DNA from: Gemmatimonas sp. UBA7669
GTDB lineage: Bacteria > Gemmatimonadota > Gemmatimonadetes > Gemmatimonadales > Gemmatimonadaceae
NCBI RefSeq assembly: GCF_002483225.1
Contig: NZ_DLHL01000056.1
Location: 36,664-100,663, forward strand
DNA length: 64,000 nucleotides
Direction: 5' to 3'
The position numbers and the translations under genes were made by a program. Positions within the stretch are counted from its first letter, which is position 1, and the number at the start of each line of letters is the position of its first letter. Positions 26,399 through 34,791 of this stretch are shown here, piece after piece. The notes under the pieces were generated by a model, which saw only the letters and a program-made list of their open reading frames with translations, had not been told where the DNA came from and did no database searches.

Positions 26399-27412
26399 TC
26401 AGGGCGACTCGTCGTCGACGGCGAAGGGCGGCTCCACGAACCCGCGATCGGTGAGGTAGGCAGTGACGAACGCACGGGGGGTAACATCGAAGGCCGGGTT
26501 CCACGCCGGCACCGACGCCGGCAAGTCGCCGAGTTCGTCGGCCTGCCGATGTTCGATGACGATATGCGTGCCGGTGGGCGTGGCCCCATCGATGGTACTC
26601 CACGGCGCGGCCACATAAAAAGGCACGCCGTGCGCCTGCGCCGCCAGCGCCACGCCATAGGTGCCGATCTTGTTGGCCACATCGCCGTTGGCCGTGATGC
26701 GGTCGGCGCCCACGATCACGAGGTCCACGAGGCCCTGCGCAATGAGCGAGGCCGCGGCGCCATCGGGCAGCACACTGACGTTGATGCCGGCGCGTGCGAG
26801 TTCCCAGGCCGTGAGTCGGGCGCCTTGCCTGAGCGGTCGGGTTTCGTCGGCATACACGGTGAGCGCGCGACCGCGGGCATGCGCGGTGTACAGCGGTGCC
26901 AGCGCCGTACCAATGCCGGCCGTGGCCAACGCCCCCGCATTGCAGTGGGTGAGCACGCGGGCACCATCCGGAATGATGGACAGGCCATGCATGCCGATGC
27001 GTTCGCACATCGCCGCGTCTTCTGCCCGGATGGCTTCGGCTTCGTCTGCGAGCACGGCAAGCAGCTCGTCGTTGCGCACCGCCTCGGTGACCCGCTGCAT
27101 GCGCTCAACGGCCCAGGCCAGATTGACCGCCGTGGGCCGGGCCGAGGCGAGTCGCGGCGCATATTCGGTCAGGAGATGCCGGGCCCGTGCGCCATCACCG
27201 CCACTCGCGTTGCGCAGCGCGACGCTGAGCCCGATGGCAGCGGCCACGCCGATGGCCGGTGCGCCTCGCACCGCGAGCGTGCGAATGGCGTCAATGACCT
27301 CATCCAGCGAGACGAGATCGCACTGCTGCTCGATGCCGGGCAGCAAACGCTGGTCGATGATGCGAAGAGCTTGGCGGTCCGGAGACCAGCCGACGGCGCG
27401 TGGTGGTTGCAC
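26399..27412 (-). CDS. mtnA: S-methyl-5-thioribose-1-phosphate isomerase
   Basis: The 337-residue protein has family blocks: DAIRTLAVRGAPAIGVAAA, VLTHCNAGALATAGIGTAL with the catalytic Cys, VYADETRPLRQGARLTAWEL, and the catalytic Asp in DLVIVGADRITANGDVANK. It isomerises methylthioribose 1-phosphate to methylthioribulose 1-phosphate in methionine salvage. It belongs to the eIF2B-alpha-like superfamily, but the motifs are of true MtnA. Other mtn genes are absent nearby. It is divergent from the enoyl-CoA hydratase. Confidence 0.95.
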   Translation of the reverse strand: MQPPRAVGWSPDRQALRIIDQRLLPGIEQQCDLVSLDEVIDAIRTLAVRGAPAIGVAAAIGLSVALRNASGGDGARARHLLTEYAPRLASARPTAVNLAWAVERMQRVTEAVRNDELLAVLADEAEAIRAEDAAMCERIGMHGLSIIPDGARVLTHCNAGALATAGIGTALAPLYTAHARGRALTVYADETRPLRQGARLTAWELARAGINVSVLPDGAAASLIAQGLVDLVIVGADRITANGDVANKIGTYGVALAAQAHGVPFYVAAPWSTIDGATPTGTHIVIEHRQADELGDLPASVPAWNPAFDVTPRAFVTAYLTDRGFVEPPFAVDDESP

Positions 27413-27519
27413 GAAAGCAAACTACAACGGCACCCGTGCAAACCCGACGTAACAGTATGATCACGCCTGCCTCTGGCCCCCCGTTTAGATTTCCGGCCCG
27501 ACCTCCAACCGCCCCGGAT

Positions 27520-28299
27520 ATGTCCTACCAGTTTCTGCAGTTCGACGTGGCCGACCGCATCGCCACCATCACGGTCAATCGCCCTGACAAGCTCAACGCG
27601 CTCAACGACGCGACGATTGCGGAGTTGGGAGCGGCCATCGACGAGGCCATTCAGCGAGACGACGTGGCCGGCGTGCTCCTGACCGGCGCCGGCCGGGCCT
27701 TCATTGCCGGCGCTGACATTTCCGAGCTGGAAAGCCAGTCGCCGCTCGATGGTCAGCGTCGGGCCCGGGTGGGCCAGGCCATTTTCCGCCGCTTCGAAAC
27801 CAGCCCCAAGCCCACCATGGCCGTGATCAATGGCTTTGCGCTGGGCGGTGGGTGTGAGCTGGCCATGGCCTGTCATGTGCGCCTGGCGAGCGAAAAGGCC
27901 AAGCTGGGTCAGCCCGAGGTCAAGTTGGGTATCGTGCCCGGGTACGGTGGCACGCAGCGCCTGCCGCGGCTCGTGGGTCGCGGCGCGGCCCTCAAGCTGC
28001 TGCTCACCGGCGACATGATTGACGCGGCCGAAGCGCACCGTCTTGGCCTGGTCGATCAGGTGGTCGCTCCCGAGGCGCTCATGGACACGGCCCGTGCCGT
28101 CATGGGCAGCATGGTGGCCAACGCGCCGTTGGCTCTGGCCGGATGCATTGAAGCCGTGAACCGCGGGCAGGACACGGATCTGGTGCAGGGCTGCACCATC
28201 GAAAGTGATTTCTTCGGCCTGCTGTCTGCCACGGCTGACATGCGCGAGGGCATGCGCGCGTTTCTCGAGAAGCGCGCACCCAACTTCACGGGCGCCTGA
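27520..28299 (+). CDS. Enoyl-CoA hydratase/isomerase (crotonase) family protein
   Basis: The 259-residue protein starts MSYQFLQFDVADRIATITV. It shows RPDKLNALNDAT, the oxyanion-hole segment AFIAGADISELE, and GGGCELAMACHVRLASEKA followed by GQPEVKLGIVPGYGGTQRLP. The two glutamates expected for hydration are present, so a functional enoyl-CoA hydratase of fatty-acid or amino-acid degradation is likely. The frame is open to 27400, but the ATG at 27520 matches the family. It is followed by recF. Confidence 0.94.
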   Translation: MSYQFLQFDVADRIATITVNRPDKLNALNDATIAELGAAIDEAIQRDDVAGVLLTGAGRAFIAGADISELESQSPLDGQRRARVGQAIFRRFETSPKPTMAVINGFALGGGCELAMACHVRLASEKAKLGQPEVKLGIVPGYGGTQRLPRLVGRGAALKLLLTGDMIDAAEAHRLGLVDQVVAPEALMDTARAVMGSMVANAPLALAGCIEAVNRGQDTDLVQGCTIESDFFGLLSATADMREGMRAFLEKRAPNFTGA

Positions 28300-28365
28300 T
28301 CGTCGGTTGCTGCGGGGCCGGTGTGTGTCGTGCCGGCTCCGCAGCTATCGGCGTGCTGCGGCTAC

Positions 28366-29490
28366 ATGCTCGCACATCTCGCGCTTCGCGACTATCGCAA
28401 TCTTGCCTCGCTTGACCTGACGGTTCCGGCCGCCGGGCTCGTGGTGGTGGGCGAGAACGGCCAGGGCAAGACCAACCTGCTCGAGGCCGTCGCCTACCTC
28501 GCGCTGCTGCGTTCGTTTCGCGGCGCGCGCGATGTCGACGTCGTGCGCTTTGGCGCGCCGGCCTTCCATGTGCGCGCAACGCTCTCGGCGCCTGCCCGCT
28601 GTCATACGGTGGGTGTGGGCTTTGAGCGGGCCAGCAAGCGCAAGCGCGCCACACTCGATGGCGTGGAACAGACACGCCTCACCCAGGCGCTTGGCGCTCT
28701 GCCCTCCGTGGAGTTTTCGCCGGCTGACGTTTCTCTCGTCGCGGGCGGTCCGGGTGAACGGCGGCACTACCTCGATGTCATGCTGGCGCTGTCGTCACCG
28801 GCGTACCTGCAGGCGCTGCAGCAGTACCGCGCCGCGCTGCTGCGCCGCAACGCCACCTTGCGTGCCTTGCAGCTCTCGGGCACGCGCCATGCGCCGGCTG
28901 ACGAGCGGGTGAGTGTATGGGAGCCCGCGCTGGCGGAGTCGGGTGGCGTGGTGATCGCGGCCCGGCAACGCTTTGTTGCGGAGCACGCCGAGGGGTATGC
29001 GGCGTTGTGCGCGCAAATCGGTGAGCGGGACCTCGCCCACCTGCGCTACCAGAGCGTGAGCAGTGATGCCGGCGCGCCAGGCGACCATGCCGCACAGCAG
29101 CAGGCACTCCTGGCCGCGATGGCGGCGCAGCGTGGCAACGAGTTGCGTCGCGGCACCACGCTGGTGGGTCCACATCGCGATGATCTGGTCCTGCAACTCG
29201 GAGGGCGCGATCTGCGCACCTTTGGTTCAGCCGGTCAGCAGCGCAGCGCAGCCATTGCCCTTCGATTGCTCGAACTGGCGGTCTTGACGCGGGCCTTGGG
29301 TCACGCGCCCTTGCTGCTGCTCGATGACCCCTTTGCGGAACTGGATCTGGGTCGCGCGGCGCGGGTGCTGGACCTGCTCGAAGCCGCTGGCGCCGCGCAG
29401 GTGCTCTTGGCCGTGCCGCGCGAGGAGGATATCCCGCCGGCCTACACGCGGCTCGAGCGGCGCGTGATGCGGGGTGGGGTGCTGGGGTAG
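28366..29490 (+). CDS. recF: DNA replication and repair protein RecF
   Basis: The 374-residue SMC-like ATPase starts MLAHLALRDYRNLASLDLTV. It has Walker A (VVVGENGQGKTNLLEAV), the RecF signature LVAGGPGERRHYLDVML, the ABC signature region FGSAGQQRSAAIALRLLEL and Walker B (LLLLDDPFAELD). RecF helps load RecA at gapped DNA with RecO and RecR. It is followed by a DUF721 gene and gyrB, the usual order near dnaA, but dnaA and dnaN are not upstream here. Confidence 0.96.
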   Translation: MLAHLALRDYRNLASLDLTVPAAGLVVVGENGQGKTNLLEAVAYLALLRSFRGARDVDVVRFGAPAFHVRATLSAPARCHTVGVGFERASKRKRATLDGVEQTRLTQALGALPSVEFSPADVSLVAGGPGERRHYLDVMLALSSPAYLQALQQYRAALLRRNATLRALQLSGTRHAPADERVSVWEPALAESGGVVIAARQRFVAEHAEGYAALCAQIGERDLAHLRYQSVSSDAGAPGDHAAQQQALLAAMAAQRGNELRRGTTLVGPHRDDLVLQLGGRDLRTFGSAGQQRSAAIALRLLELAVLTRALGHAPLLLLDDPFAELDLGRAARVLDLLEAAGAAQVLLAVPREEDIPPAYTRLERRVMRGGVLG

Positions 29491-29512
29491 CAGGCGGTGG
29501 GCGGCAACCCTG

Positions 29513-29606
29513 AACTCAACACTTTGACTCAAACCTCACAGCTGACCGAACTCGCCGACGCTGCGTAGTTCGGTGAGCTTTGAGCTCTGAGTTGAAGTTT
29601 TGTGTT
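29513..29606. repeat. 40-nt imperfect inverted repeat between recF and the DUF721 gene
   Basis: The arms 29513-29552 and 29567-29606 pair over 40 positions with 32 Watson-Crick pairs, 2 G-T pairs and 6 mismatches, around a 14-base loop. The innermost 8 bp (ACCGAACT/AGTTCGGT) are perfect. The sequence is visibly less GC-rich than its surroundings. There is no T-run after the structure, so a simple terminator is unlikely. It may be a palindromic extragenic repeat. Confidence 0.8.
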
Positions 29607-29627
29607 GCGAGTCGGTACGCTTCAGCA

Positions 29628-29939
29628 ATGTCAGATCCCCGCAAACGCTCCCCCGCCAAACTCGGTGACGTCGTGGCCTCCGTGCTCGAGCACGCGGGGC
29701 TGTCGGGTCGTGTGGCGCAGGCGGCGGTCATTCCCGAATGGCCGCGGCTGGTGGGACCGCAGATTGCCGAGGTCACCGAGCCGCTGTTGCTGCAGCAGGA
29801 TGGCACGCTGTGCGTGGCGGTGCGCACCCATGCGTGGATGCAGGAACTGACCCTGCTGGAGCCCGAGTTGCTGGGGTCGCTGAACGGCGATCCGGCACGG
29901 CCGCCAATTACCCGGCTGCGCTGGATGCTGCGCCGCTGA
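29628..29939 (+). CDS. DUF721 domain protein (DciA-like)
   Basis: The 103-residue protein starts MSDPRKRSPAKLGDVVASVL. It shows the DUF721 pattern VIPEWPRLVGPQIAEVTEPL followed by LCVAVRTHAWMQELTLLEPE. Proteins of this family include DciA, which helps load the replicative helicase. Its place between recF and gyrB supports that family. It is short and covers only the core domain. Confidence 0.88.
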   Translation: MSDPRKRSPAKLGDVVASVLEHAGLSGRVAQAAVIPEWPRLVGPQIAEVTEPLLLQQDGTLCVAVRTHAWMQELTLLEPELLGSLNGDPARPPITRLRWMLRR

Positions 29940-30000
29940 CCCGCTTCGGGCCGCCAGCGCAAGCTATTGAAAAACAACAACTTGCGCGAATTGCGCGCGG

Positions 30001-30029
30001 TTGCTTCCGCCCTCCCGATCGGGTATATT
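30001..30029 (+). promoter_or_regulatory. Candidate sigma-70 promoter of gyrB
   Basis: TTGCTT (30001-30006) and TATATT (30024-30029) are separated by exactly 17 bases, close to the TTGACA/TATAAT consensus. They lie about 60 bases before the gyrB ATG, in an otherwise very GC-rich spacer. Confidence 0.65.
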
Positions 30030-30091
30030 TCGGGGTTGTGTTTCCGGGCCAGTTTTCGCCCGGACGATCTCCCCTCCGGCAGCAACCAGCA

Positions 30092-32056
30092 ATGGCCAAC
30101 AGCAGCAGCGAGTCCGAGAAGGAATACAGCGCAGGTAGTATCACCGTACTCAAGGGACTCGAAGCGGTCCGCAAGCGCCCGGGCATGTACATCGGCTCCA
30201 CGTCGGCGCGCGGTCTGCACCACCTCGTCTACGAGGTGGTGGACAACTCCATCGACGAAGCCATGGCGGGACACGCCACGCGCGTGCACGTCACCATCCA
30301 TGAGGACAATTCCATTTCCGTCGAGGATGACGGCCGTGGCATTCCCGTGGATGTGCATCCAGTGGAGAAGTTGCCCGGTGTGGAGATCGCGCTCACCGTG
30401 CTGCACGCCGGCGGCAAGTTCGAGAAAGACGCCTACGCGGTGTCCGGTGGTCTGCACGGCGTCGGCGTGTCGGTGGTGAATGCGCTCTCCGACAGCCTCA
30501 AGGTGTGGGTGAAGCAGCAGGGCAAGGAGCACTACATGGACTTTGCCCGTGGCACCACCACCACGAAGCTCAAGGTGCTGCGCAACGTGCCGGCCAAGGA
30601 AACCGGCACCAAGGTGTGGTTCAAGCCCGACGCGACGATCTTCCAGGAGACGACGCGCTACGAATGGGCCACACTGGCCAGCCGCCTGCGTGAATTGTCG
30701 TATCTCAACAAGGGCATTCAGATCACGCTCCGCGATGAGCGCCCGGAAGAATTCCGCGACGGGCAGCCGCGCGAGGAAGTGTTCTACGCGCGCGGCGGCC
30801 TCAAGGAGATGGTCACCTTCCTCATCGGCAGCAAGAAGCCGCTGCATCAGGATGTGGTGTATCTCGATACAAGCCGCGACGGCATCGGCATCGAGATGGC
30901 CATGCAGTACAACGACTCCTACGCCGACAACGTCTTTTCCTTCGTCAACAACATCAACACCCATGAGGGCGGCACGCACCTCACGGGCTTCAAGAGCGCG
31001 CTCACCTCGGTCATCAACAAGTACATCGAGAAGTCGAGCAACCTCAACAAGAAGGACAAGGAAATCCGCCTGTCCGGCGATGACGTGCGCGAAGGCCTCA
31101 CCGCCGTACTCTCGGTGAAGGTGCGCGAGCCGCAGTTCGAAGGGCAGACCAAGACCAAGCTGGGCAACTCCGAGGCCGAAGGCGCGGTGCGCAGCGTCAT
31201 CAACGAGCTGCTCTCGCAGTACCTCGAGGAGCACCCGAAGACGGCCAACGCCATCATCGACAAGGCCATCTCGGCGGCGCGGGCCCGCGAGGCTGCGCGC
31301 AAGGCGCGCGATCTCACACGCAAGAAGAGCGCGCTCGATGTGGCGGCGTTGCCCGGCAAGTTGGCCGACTGCTCTCTCTCGGACCCCACGCTGTGCGAGA
31401 TCTATCTGGTTGAGGGTGACTCCGCCGGTGGTTCCGCCAAGCAGGGCCGCAAGCGTGATTTCCAGGCCATTCTGCCGCTGCGCGGCAAGATCATCAATGT
31501 GGAGAAGGCGCGCTTTGACAAGGTGCTCTCCAACGAGGAAATCCGCACCATCATCACGGCCATCGGCACCGGCATCAAGGAGGAGTTCGATCTCTCCAAG
31601 GCCCGGTACCACAAGATCATCATCATGACGGACGCCGACGTGGACGGCGCGCACATCCGCACGCTGCTGCTCACGTTCTTCTTCCGTCAGATGCCCGAGC
31701 TCATCGATGCGGGCTTCATGTACATCGCCCAGCCGCCGCTCTATCGCGTGGCCAAGGGCAAGGAAGAGTTCTACGCCTACTCCGAAAAGGAGCGCGACGC
31801 CTATGCCGAGCGGCTTGGCGGACCGGAAGGGCGCGGCAACATCATGGTGCAGCGCTACAAGGGTCTCGGTGAAATGAACCCCGAGCAGCTCTGGAAGACC
31901 ACCATGGATCCGGAAACCCGCACCATGTTCCGCGTCACGATGGACGACGCGGTGGTTGCCGACCAGACCTTCCAGACCCTGATGGGTGACGACGTCGAGC
32001 CGCGTCGTCTGTTCATCGAAACCAACGCGCGCTTCGTGAGCAATCTCGACATCTGA
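30092..32056 (+). CDS. gyrB: DNA gyrase subunit B
   Basis: The 654-residue protein has the GHKL ATPase domain (RKRPGMYIGSTSARGLHHL, VYEVVDNSIDEAMAGH, GGLHGVGVSVVNALS), the transducer, and the TOPRIM domain (YLVEGDSAGGSAKQGRKR, MTDADVDGAHIRTLLLTF). It ends in the GyrB tail (YKGLGEMNPEQLWKTTMDP). With GyrA it introduces negative supercoils. The long open frame upstream has no GyrB sequence, so the ATG at 30092 is the start. It has its own candidate promoter and a strong terminator. Confidence 0.98.
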   Translation: MANSSSESEKEYSAGSITVLKGLEAVRKRPGMYIGSTSARGLHHLVYEVVDNSIDEAMAGHATRVHVTIHEDNSISVEDDGRGIPVDVHPVEKLPGVEIALTVLHAGGKFEKDAYAVSGGLHGVGVSVVNALSDSLKVWVKQQGKEHYMDFARGTTTTKLKVLRNVPAKETGTKVWFKPDATIFQETTRYEWATLASRLRELSYLNKGIQITLRDERPEEFRDGQPREEVFYARGGLKEMVTFLIGSKKPLHQDVVYLDTSRDGIGIEMAMQYNDSYADNVFSFVNNINTHEGGTHLTGFKSALTSVINKYIEKSSNLNKKDKEIRLSGDDVREGLTAVLSVKVREPQFEGQTKTKLGNSEAEGAVRSVINELLSQYLEEHPKTANAIIDKAISAARAREAARKARDLTRKKSALDVAALPGKLADCSLSDPTLCEIYLVEGDSAGGSAKQGRKRDFQAILPLRGKIINVEKARFDKVLSNEEIRTIITAIGTGIKEEFDLSKARYHKIIIMTDADVDGAHIRTLLLTFFFRQMPELIDAGFMYIAQPPLYRVAKGKEEFYAYSEKERDAYAERLGGPEGRGNIMVQRYKGLGEMNPEQLWKTTMDPETRTMFRVTMDDAVVADQTFQTLMGDDVEPRRLFIETNARFVSNLDI

Positions 32057-32103
32057 GAGAGGCCACGCCTCACGGCGCGAATGCCGTGTGGCGTGACATG
32101 GCA

Positions 32104-32145
32104 AGACAAAGCGGCCCCGGTGAATGCACCGGGGCCGCTTTGTCT
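32104..32145. terminator. Strong bidirectional terminator after gyrB
   Basis: A perfect 19-bp stem, AGACAAAGCGGCCCCGGTG with its complement, encloses a 4-base loop. The outer stem carries the A-rich and T-rich flanks, so it can work for gyrB (plus) and for the converging antiporter gene (minus). Confidence 0.9.
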
Positions 32146-32263
32146 CATGCCCCCCGGATGTCACACTCAGCGAAACGGATCGCTGAATCGCGCATCGCGC
32201 GGAAAGACCGCGTGGGTCGCATGCGCTGATTCAAGCGCGGCGTGAACGTCCTGGCTCTGTGAT

Positions 32264-34348
32264 CTAGGACAGTGGGCGAGACTCTTCCCCCACCTGCAGC
32301 AAACGCCTCGCCTCCGCGATGGCCTCACTGGTCCCCGCCAGCGCCAGAATATCCCCGACCTGCAGCACGTCACGGCCAACAGGGAGCAGCACCTGGTCGC
32401 CACCGCGGGTGATGGCGAGCACCACCGCGCCAGTGGACGAACGCAACTGCAAGTCCGCGAGTGAGCGACCGGCCGCGGGGCTGTCCATTGGAACCCGTAC
32501 GGGCACTGGATCGCCAAGGCCGGGCACCACTTTGTACAGACGGTCGAGTGGTGGTGGGGATTCCACGGCGGGAGTCGTATCCGGCGCCATCTGCCGACCC
32601 AGTGCCGCCAGAATGATTTGCGCACCCGCCTGCGTGTGTCCCTGCAGTTCGGTGGTGCTGCGCCAGAAGGCCACAATGAACCAGGTCAGCACGAGGCCCA
32701 GCAGCAGCGGTGCTCGACCAAAGGGCACGAACGGTGCCGTGACGGCCAGCAACGGCACACCCACCAGCGAGACGATGGCCAATTGCAGGGTCGCGACCAA
32801 TGCACGCCGCGGCGCGGCTGCGTAGTCGAGTCGCTTTTCGTCTTCGCGCGGGAGGGCGCGCGCGGCCAACAGCATGCCGAGCGTGCGCGCCATGCGCACG
32901 ATGCCCACAAACAACGGCACCGCCACCAGTGCGGCACCCGCCAGGACCACCACATCAGCAGCGGTTGGCGTAAGACCTACTCCGCTGACCAGGCGGACAG
33001 ACAGCACCTCCCGCTCCACAGCGGTACCGATGATCACACCAGCCAGCAGCGCCGCATCGAGTACGAGCCAGCGCACTTTGCGCTTGACGAGCAACTGCGT
33101 ATTGCGCTCGACCGGCGTGCGACGAAGCCGCTCGATCCAGGTACCATAGAGGCTCACGAACGTCTGCAGCGGACGCGGCAGGTGCCGGTCCACCCACGCC
33201 GACACGGGGTCAGCCGCGCGAATGAACAGCGGCGTGGTGAGCGTGGTGATCGCCGACACGGCCACCGCAACCGGATACACAAAATCCCGCGTCGCGCCGT
33301 TGGCCAACCCCACACCGGCGATGATGAACGAAAACTCGCCGATCTGTGTGAGGCTCATGCCGGCCTTGGTGGCCGTGCGCGCATCATTGCCGCTGAGAAA
33401 TGCCCCTACGGTCACGGCCAGCAGCTTGCCGCTCATGACCACCACCGTGAACAGCACCACGGCCACCCAGTTCTCCGCGATGAGACGCGGATCGATCATC
33501 ATGCCCACCGACACGAAGAACACCGCCGCGAACATGTCACGCACACCGGCGATCGCATGCTCCACCTTGTGCGATTCACCCGACTCGGCAACCAGCGAGC
33601 CCGCGATGAACGCGCCCAGCGCCACCGAGTAGCCGAAGTTGAGAGCCAACAACGCGGCGGCAAAGCAGATGCCCAGGCTCACCACCAGCGTCGTTTCCGC
33701 GCGATCAAGCTTGATGACATGTCGCACCAGTCTCGGCACCACCAGCAGACCAACACCCACCAGGCCCACCAGGAACGCGCCAAGCCTCCCGGCGGTGACC
33801 AACAGCGACCCCGCACTCACGCCGCCACTGGCCGACATCGTGGTGAGCGCGGCAATCAGCAGAATGCAAATGAGGTCTTCAAAGATGAGAATGCCGAAGA
33901 CGAGATCGACAAACCGCCCCTTTACACCCTGCTCGGCAAAAGCCTTCACAATGATGGTCGTGGACGAAATGGCCACGATGGCGCCGGCATAGATGCTTTC
34001 AAGCAGAGTCCAGCCGAGGAGTTGTGCCGCACCAAAACCGAACAGCGCCATGGCACTGCAGTCGATGAGGGCGACAAACCCAGACGTGGCCCCTACCTGG
34101 GCGAGTCGGCGCAGACTGAATTCGAGCCCGAGACCGAACATGAGCAGGATGACGCCCAGTTCGGACAGCGCGCTCACCATTTGCACATCCACGTTCAAGG
34201 GGATGGGCAGATGCGGTCCGACAATCATGCCAGCCAGGAGGTAGCCGAAGACGACCGGCTGCCGGATGCGCTGGAACACGAACGTGGTAACCGCCGCCAC
34301 GCACAGAATGAGCGCGAGGTTGGTGAGAAACGCGTGCGCGTCGGGCAT
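32264..34348 (-). CDS. CPA2-type (KefB-like) cation:proton antiporter with TrkA-C domain
   Basis: The 694-residue protein has about twelve N-terminal membrane helices with KefB/CPA2 motifs: QPVVFGYLLAGMIVGPHLP, ELGVILLMFGLGLEFS, ISSTTIIVKAFAEQGVKGRF and LGAFIAGSLVAES. Three or four further helices follow (about residues 425-570). The last 90 residues form a TrkA-C domain (AAGRSLADLQLRSSTGAVVL, LQVGDILALAGTSEAI). It exchanges K+ or Na+ for H+. The TrkA-N nucleotide-binding domain of KefB/KefC is missing, so glutathione or NAD gating is not expected. Confidence 0.9.
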   Translation of the reverse strand: MPDAHAFLTNLALILCVAAVTTFVFQRIRQPVVFGYLLAGMIVGPHLPIPLNVDVQMVSALSELGVILLMFGLGLEFSLRRLAQVGATSGFVALIDCSAMALFGFGAAQLLGWTLLESIYAGAIVAISSTTIIVKAFAEQGVKGRFVDLVFGILIFEDLICILLIAALTTMSASGGVSAGSLLVTAGRLGAFLVGLVGVGLLVVPRLVRHVIKLDRAETTLVVSLGICFAAALLALNFGYSVALGAFIAGSLVAESGESHKVEHAIAGVRDMFAAVFFVSVGMMIDPRLIAENWVAVVLFTVVVMSGKLLAVTVGAFLSGNDARTATKAGMSLTQIGEFSFIIAGVGLANGATRDFVYPVAVAVSAITTLTTPLFIRAADPVSAWVDRHLPRPLQTFVSLYGTWIERLRRTPVERNTQLLVKRKVRWLVLDAALLAGVIIGTAVEREVLSVRLVSGVGLTPTAADVVVLAGAALVAVPLFVGIVRMARTLGMLLAARALPREDEKRLDYAAAPRRALVATLQLAIVSLVGVPLLAVTAPFVPFGRAPLLLGLVLTWFIVAFWRSTTELQGHTQAGAQIILAALGRQMAPDTTPAVESPPPLDRLYKVVPGLGDPVPVRVPMDSPAAGRSLADLQLRSSTGAVVLAITRGGDQVLLPVGRDVLQVGDILALAGTSEAIAEARRLLQVGEESRPLS

Positions 34349-34369
34349 GGCCCCTCGGGAAGTCCGTCA

Positions 34370-34409
34370 AGAAAAACAAAGACCCGGTCGTCAGCACGAC
34401 GACCGGGTC
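34370..34409 (-). terminator. Terminator after the small membrane protein gene
   Basis: GACCCGGTCGT pairs perfectly with ACGACCGGGTC around a short loop (34381-34409). On the minus strand the tail is TTTGTTTTTC. It separates the small membrane protein gene from the antiporter gene. Confidence 0.88.
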
Positions 34410-34436
34410 AGGATCAATCACCCACCGCCGCGACAC

Positions 34437-34682
34437 TCAGGGCGTCTGATACTCACCCTTGGCCTGGCGACTCAGCTGGCGCGAGAAATTGAGCGCGACC
34501 GTGATGAGCGCGGCAAACAGCACCGTGAAGGCGATGTAGCACACCGTGGTGACCGTGGGCTCCATGCCGCCCGTGGGGCTCGGCGTGGCGATGTACATGA
34601 CCAGACCGTACAGACCGAGCAACGGCAGCACGGCAGCGGCCGCCACCAGGCTGAGCAGGCGATTCGTGGACGGAGAGAGCAT
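34437..34682 (-). CDS. Hypothetical two-span membrane protein
   Basis: The 81-residue protein begins MLSPSTNRLLSLVAAAAV. It has two clear membrane helices, about residues 11-31 and 46-65, ending in a basic tail (SRQLSRQAKGEYQTP). I recognise no family. A terminator follows within 30 bases, which supports it being expressed. It is downstream of the pyrimidine nucleoside phosphorylase gene, about 110 bases away. Confidence 0.65.
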   Translation of the reverse strand: MLSPSTNRLLSLVAAAAVLPLLGLYGLVMYIATPSPTGGMEPTVTTVCYIAFTVLFAALITVALNFSRQLSRQAKGEYQTP

Positions 34683-34791
34683 CGCGCGACAGGCATGGGC
34701 GCTGAGAGCGCCAGTGAAGAACTCGCGACGTGCCGGACTGCTGGCAATCGCTGACCTGCCAAAGGTAAGGGGTGAGGCCGGCTGCCGGTAG

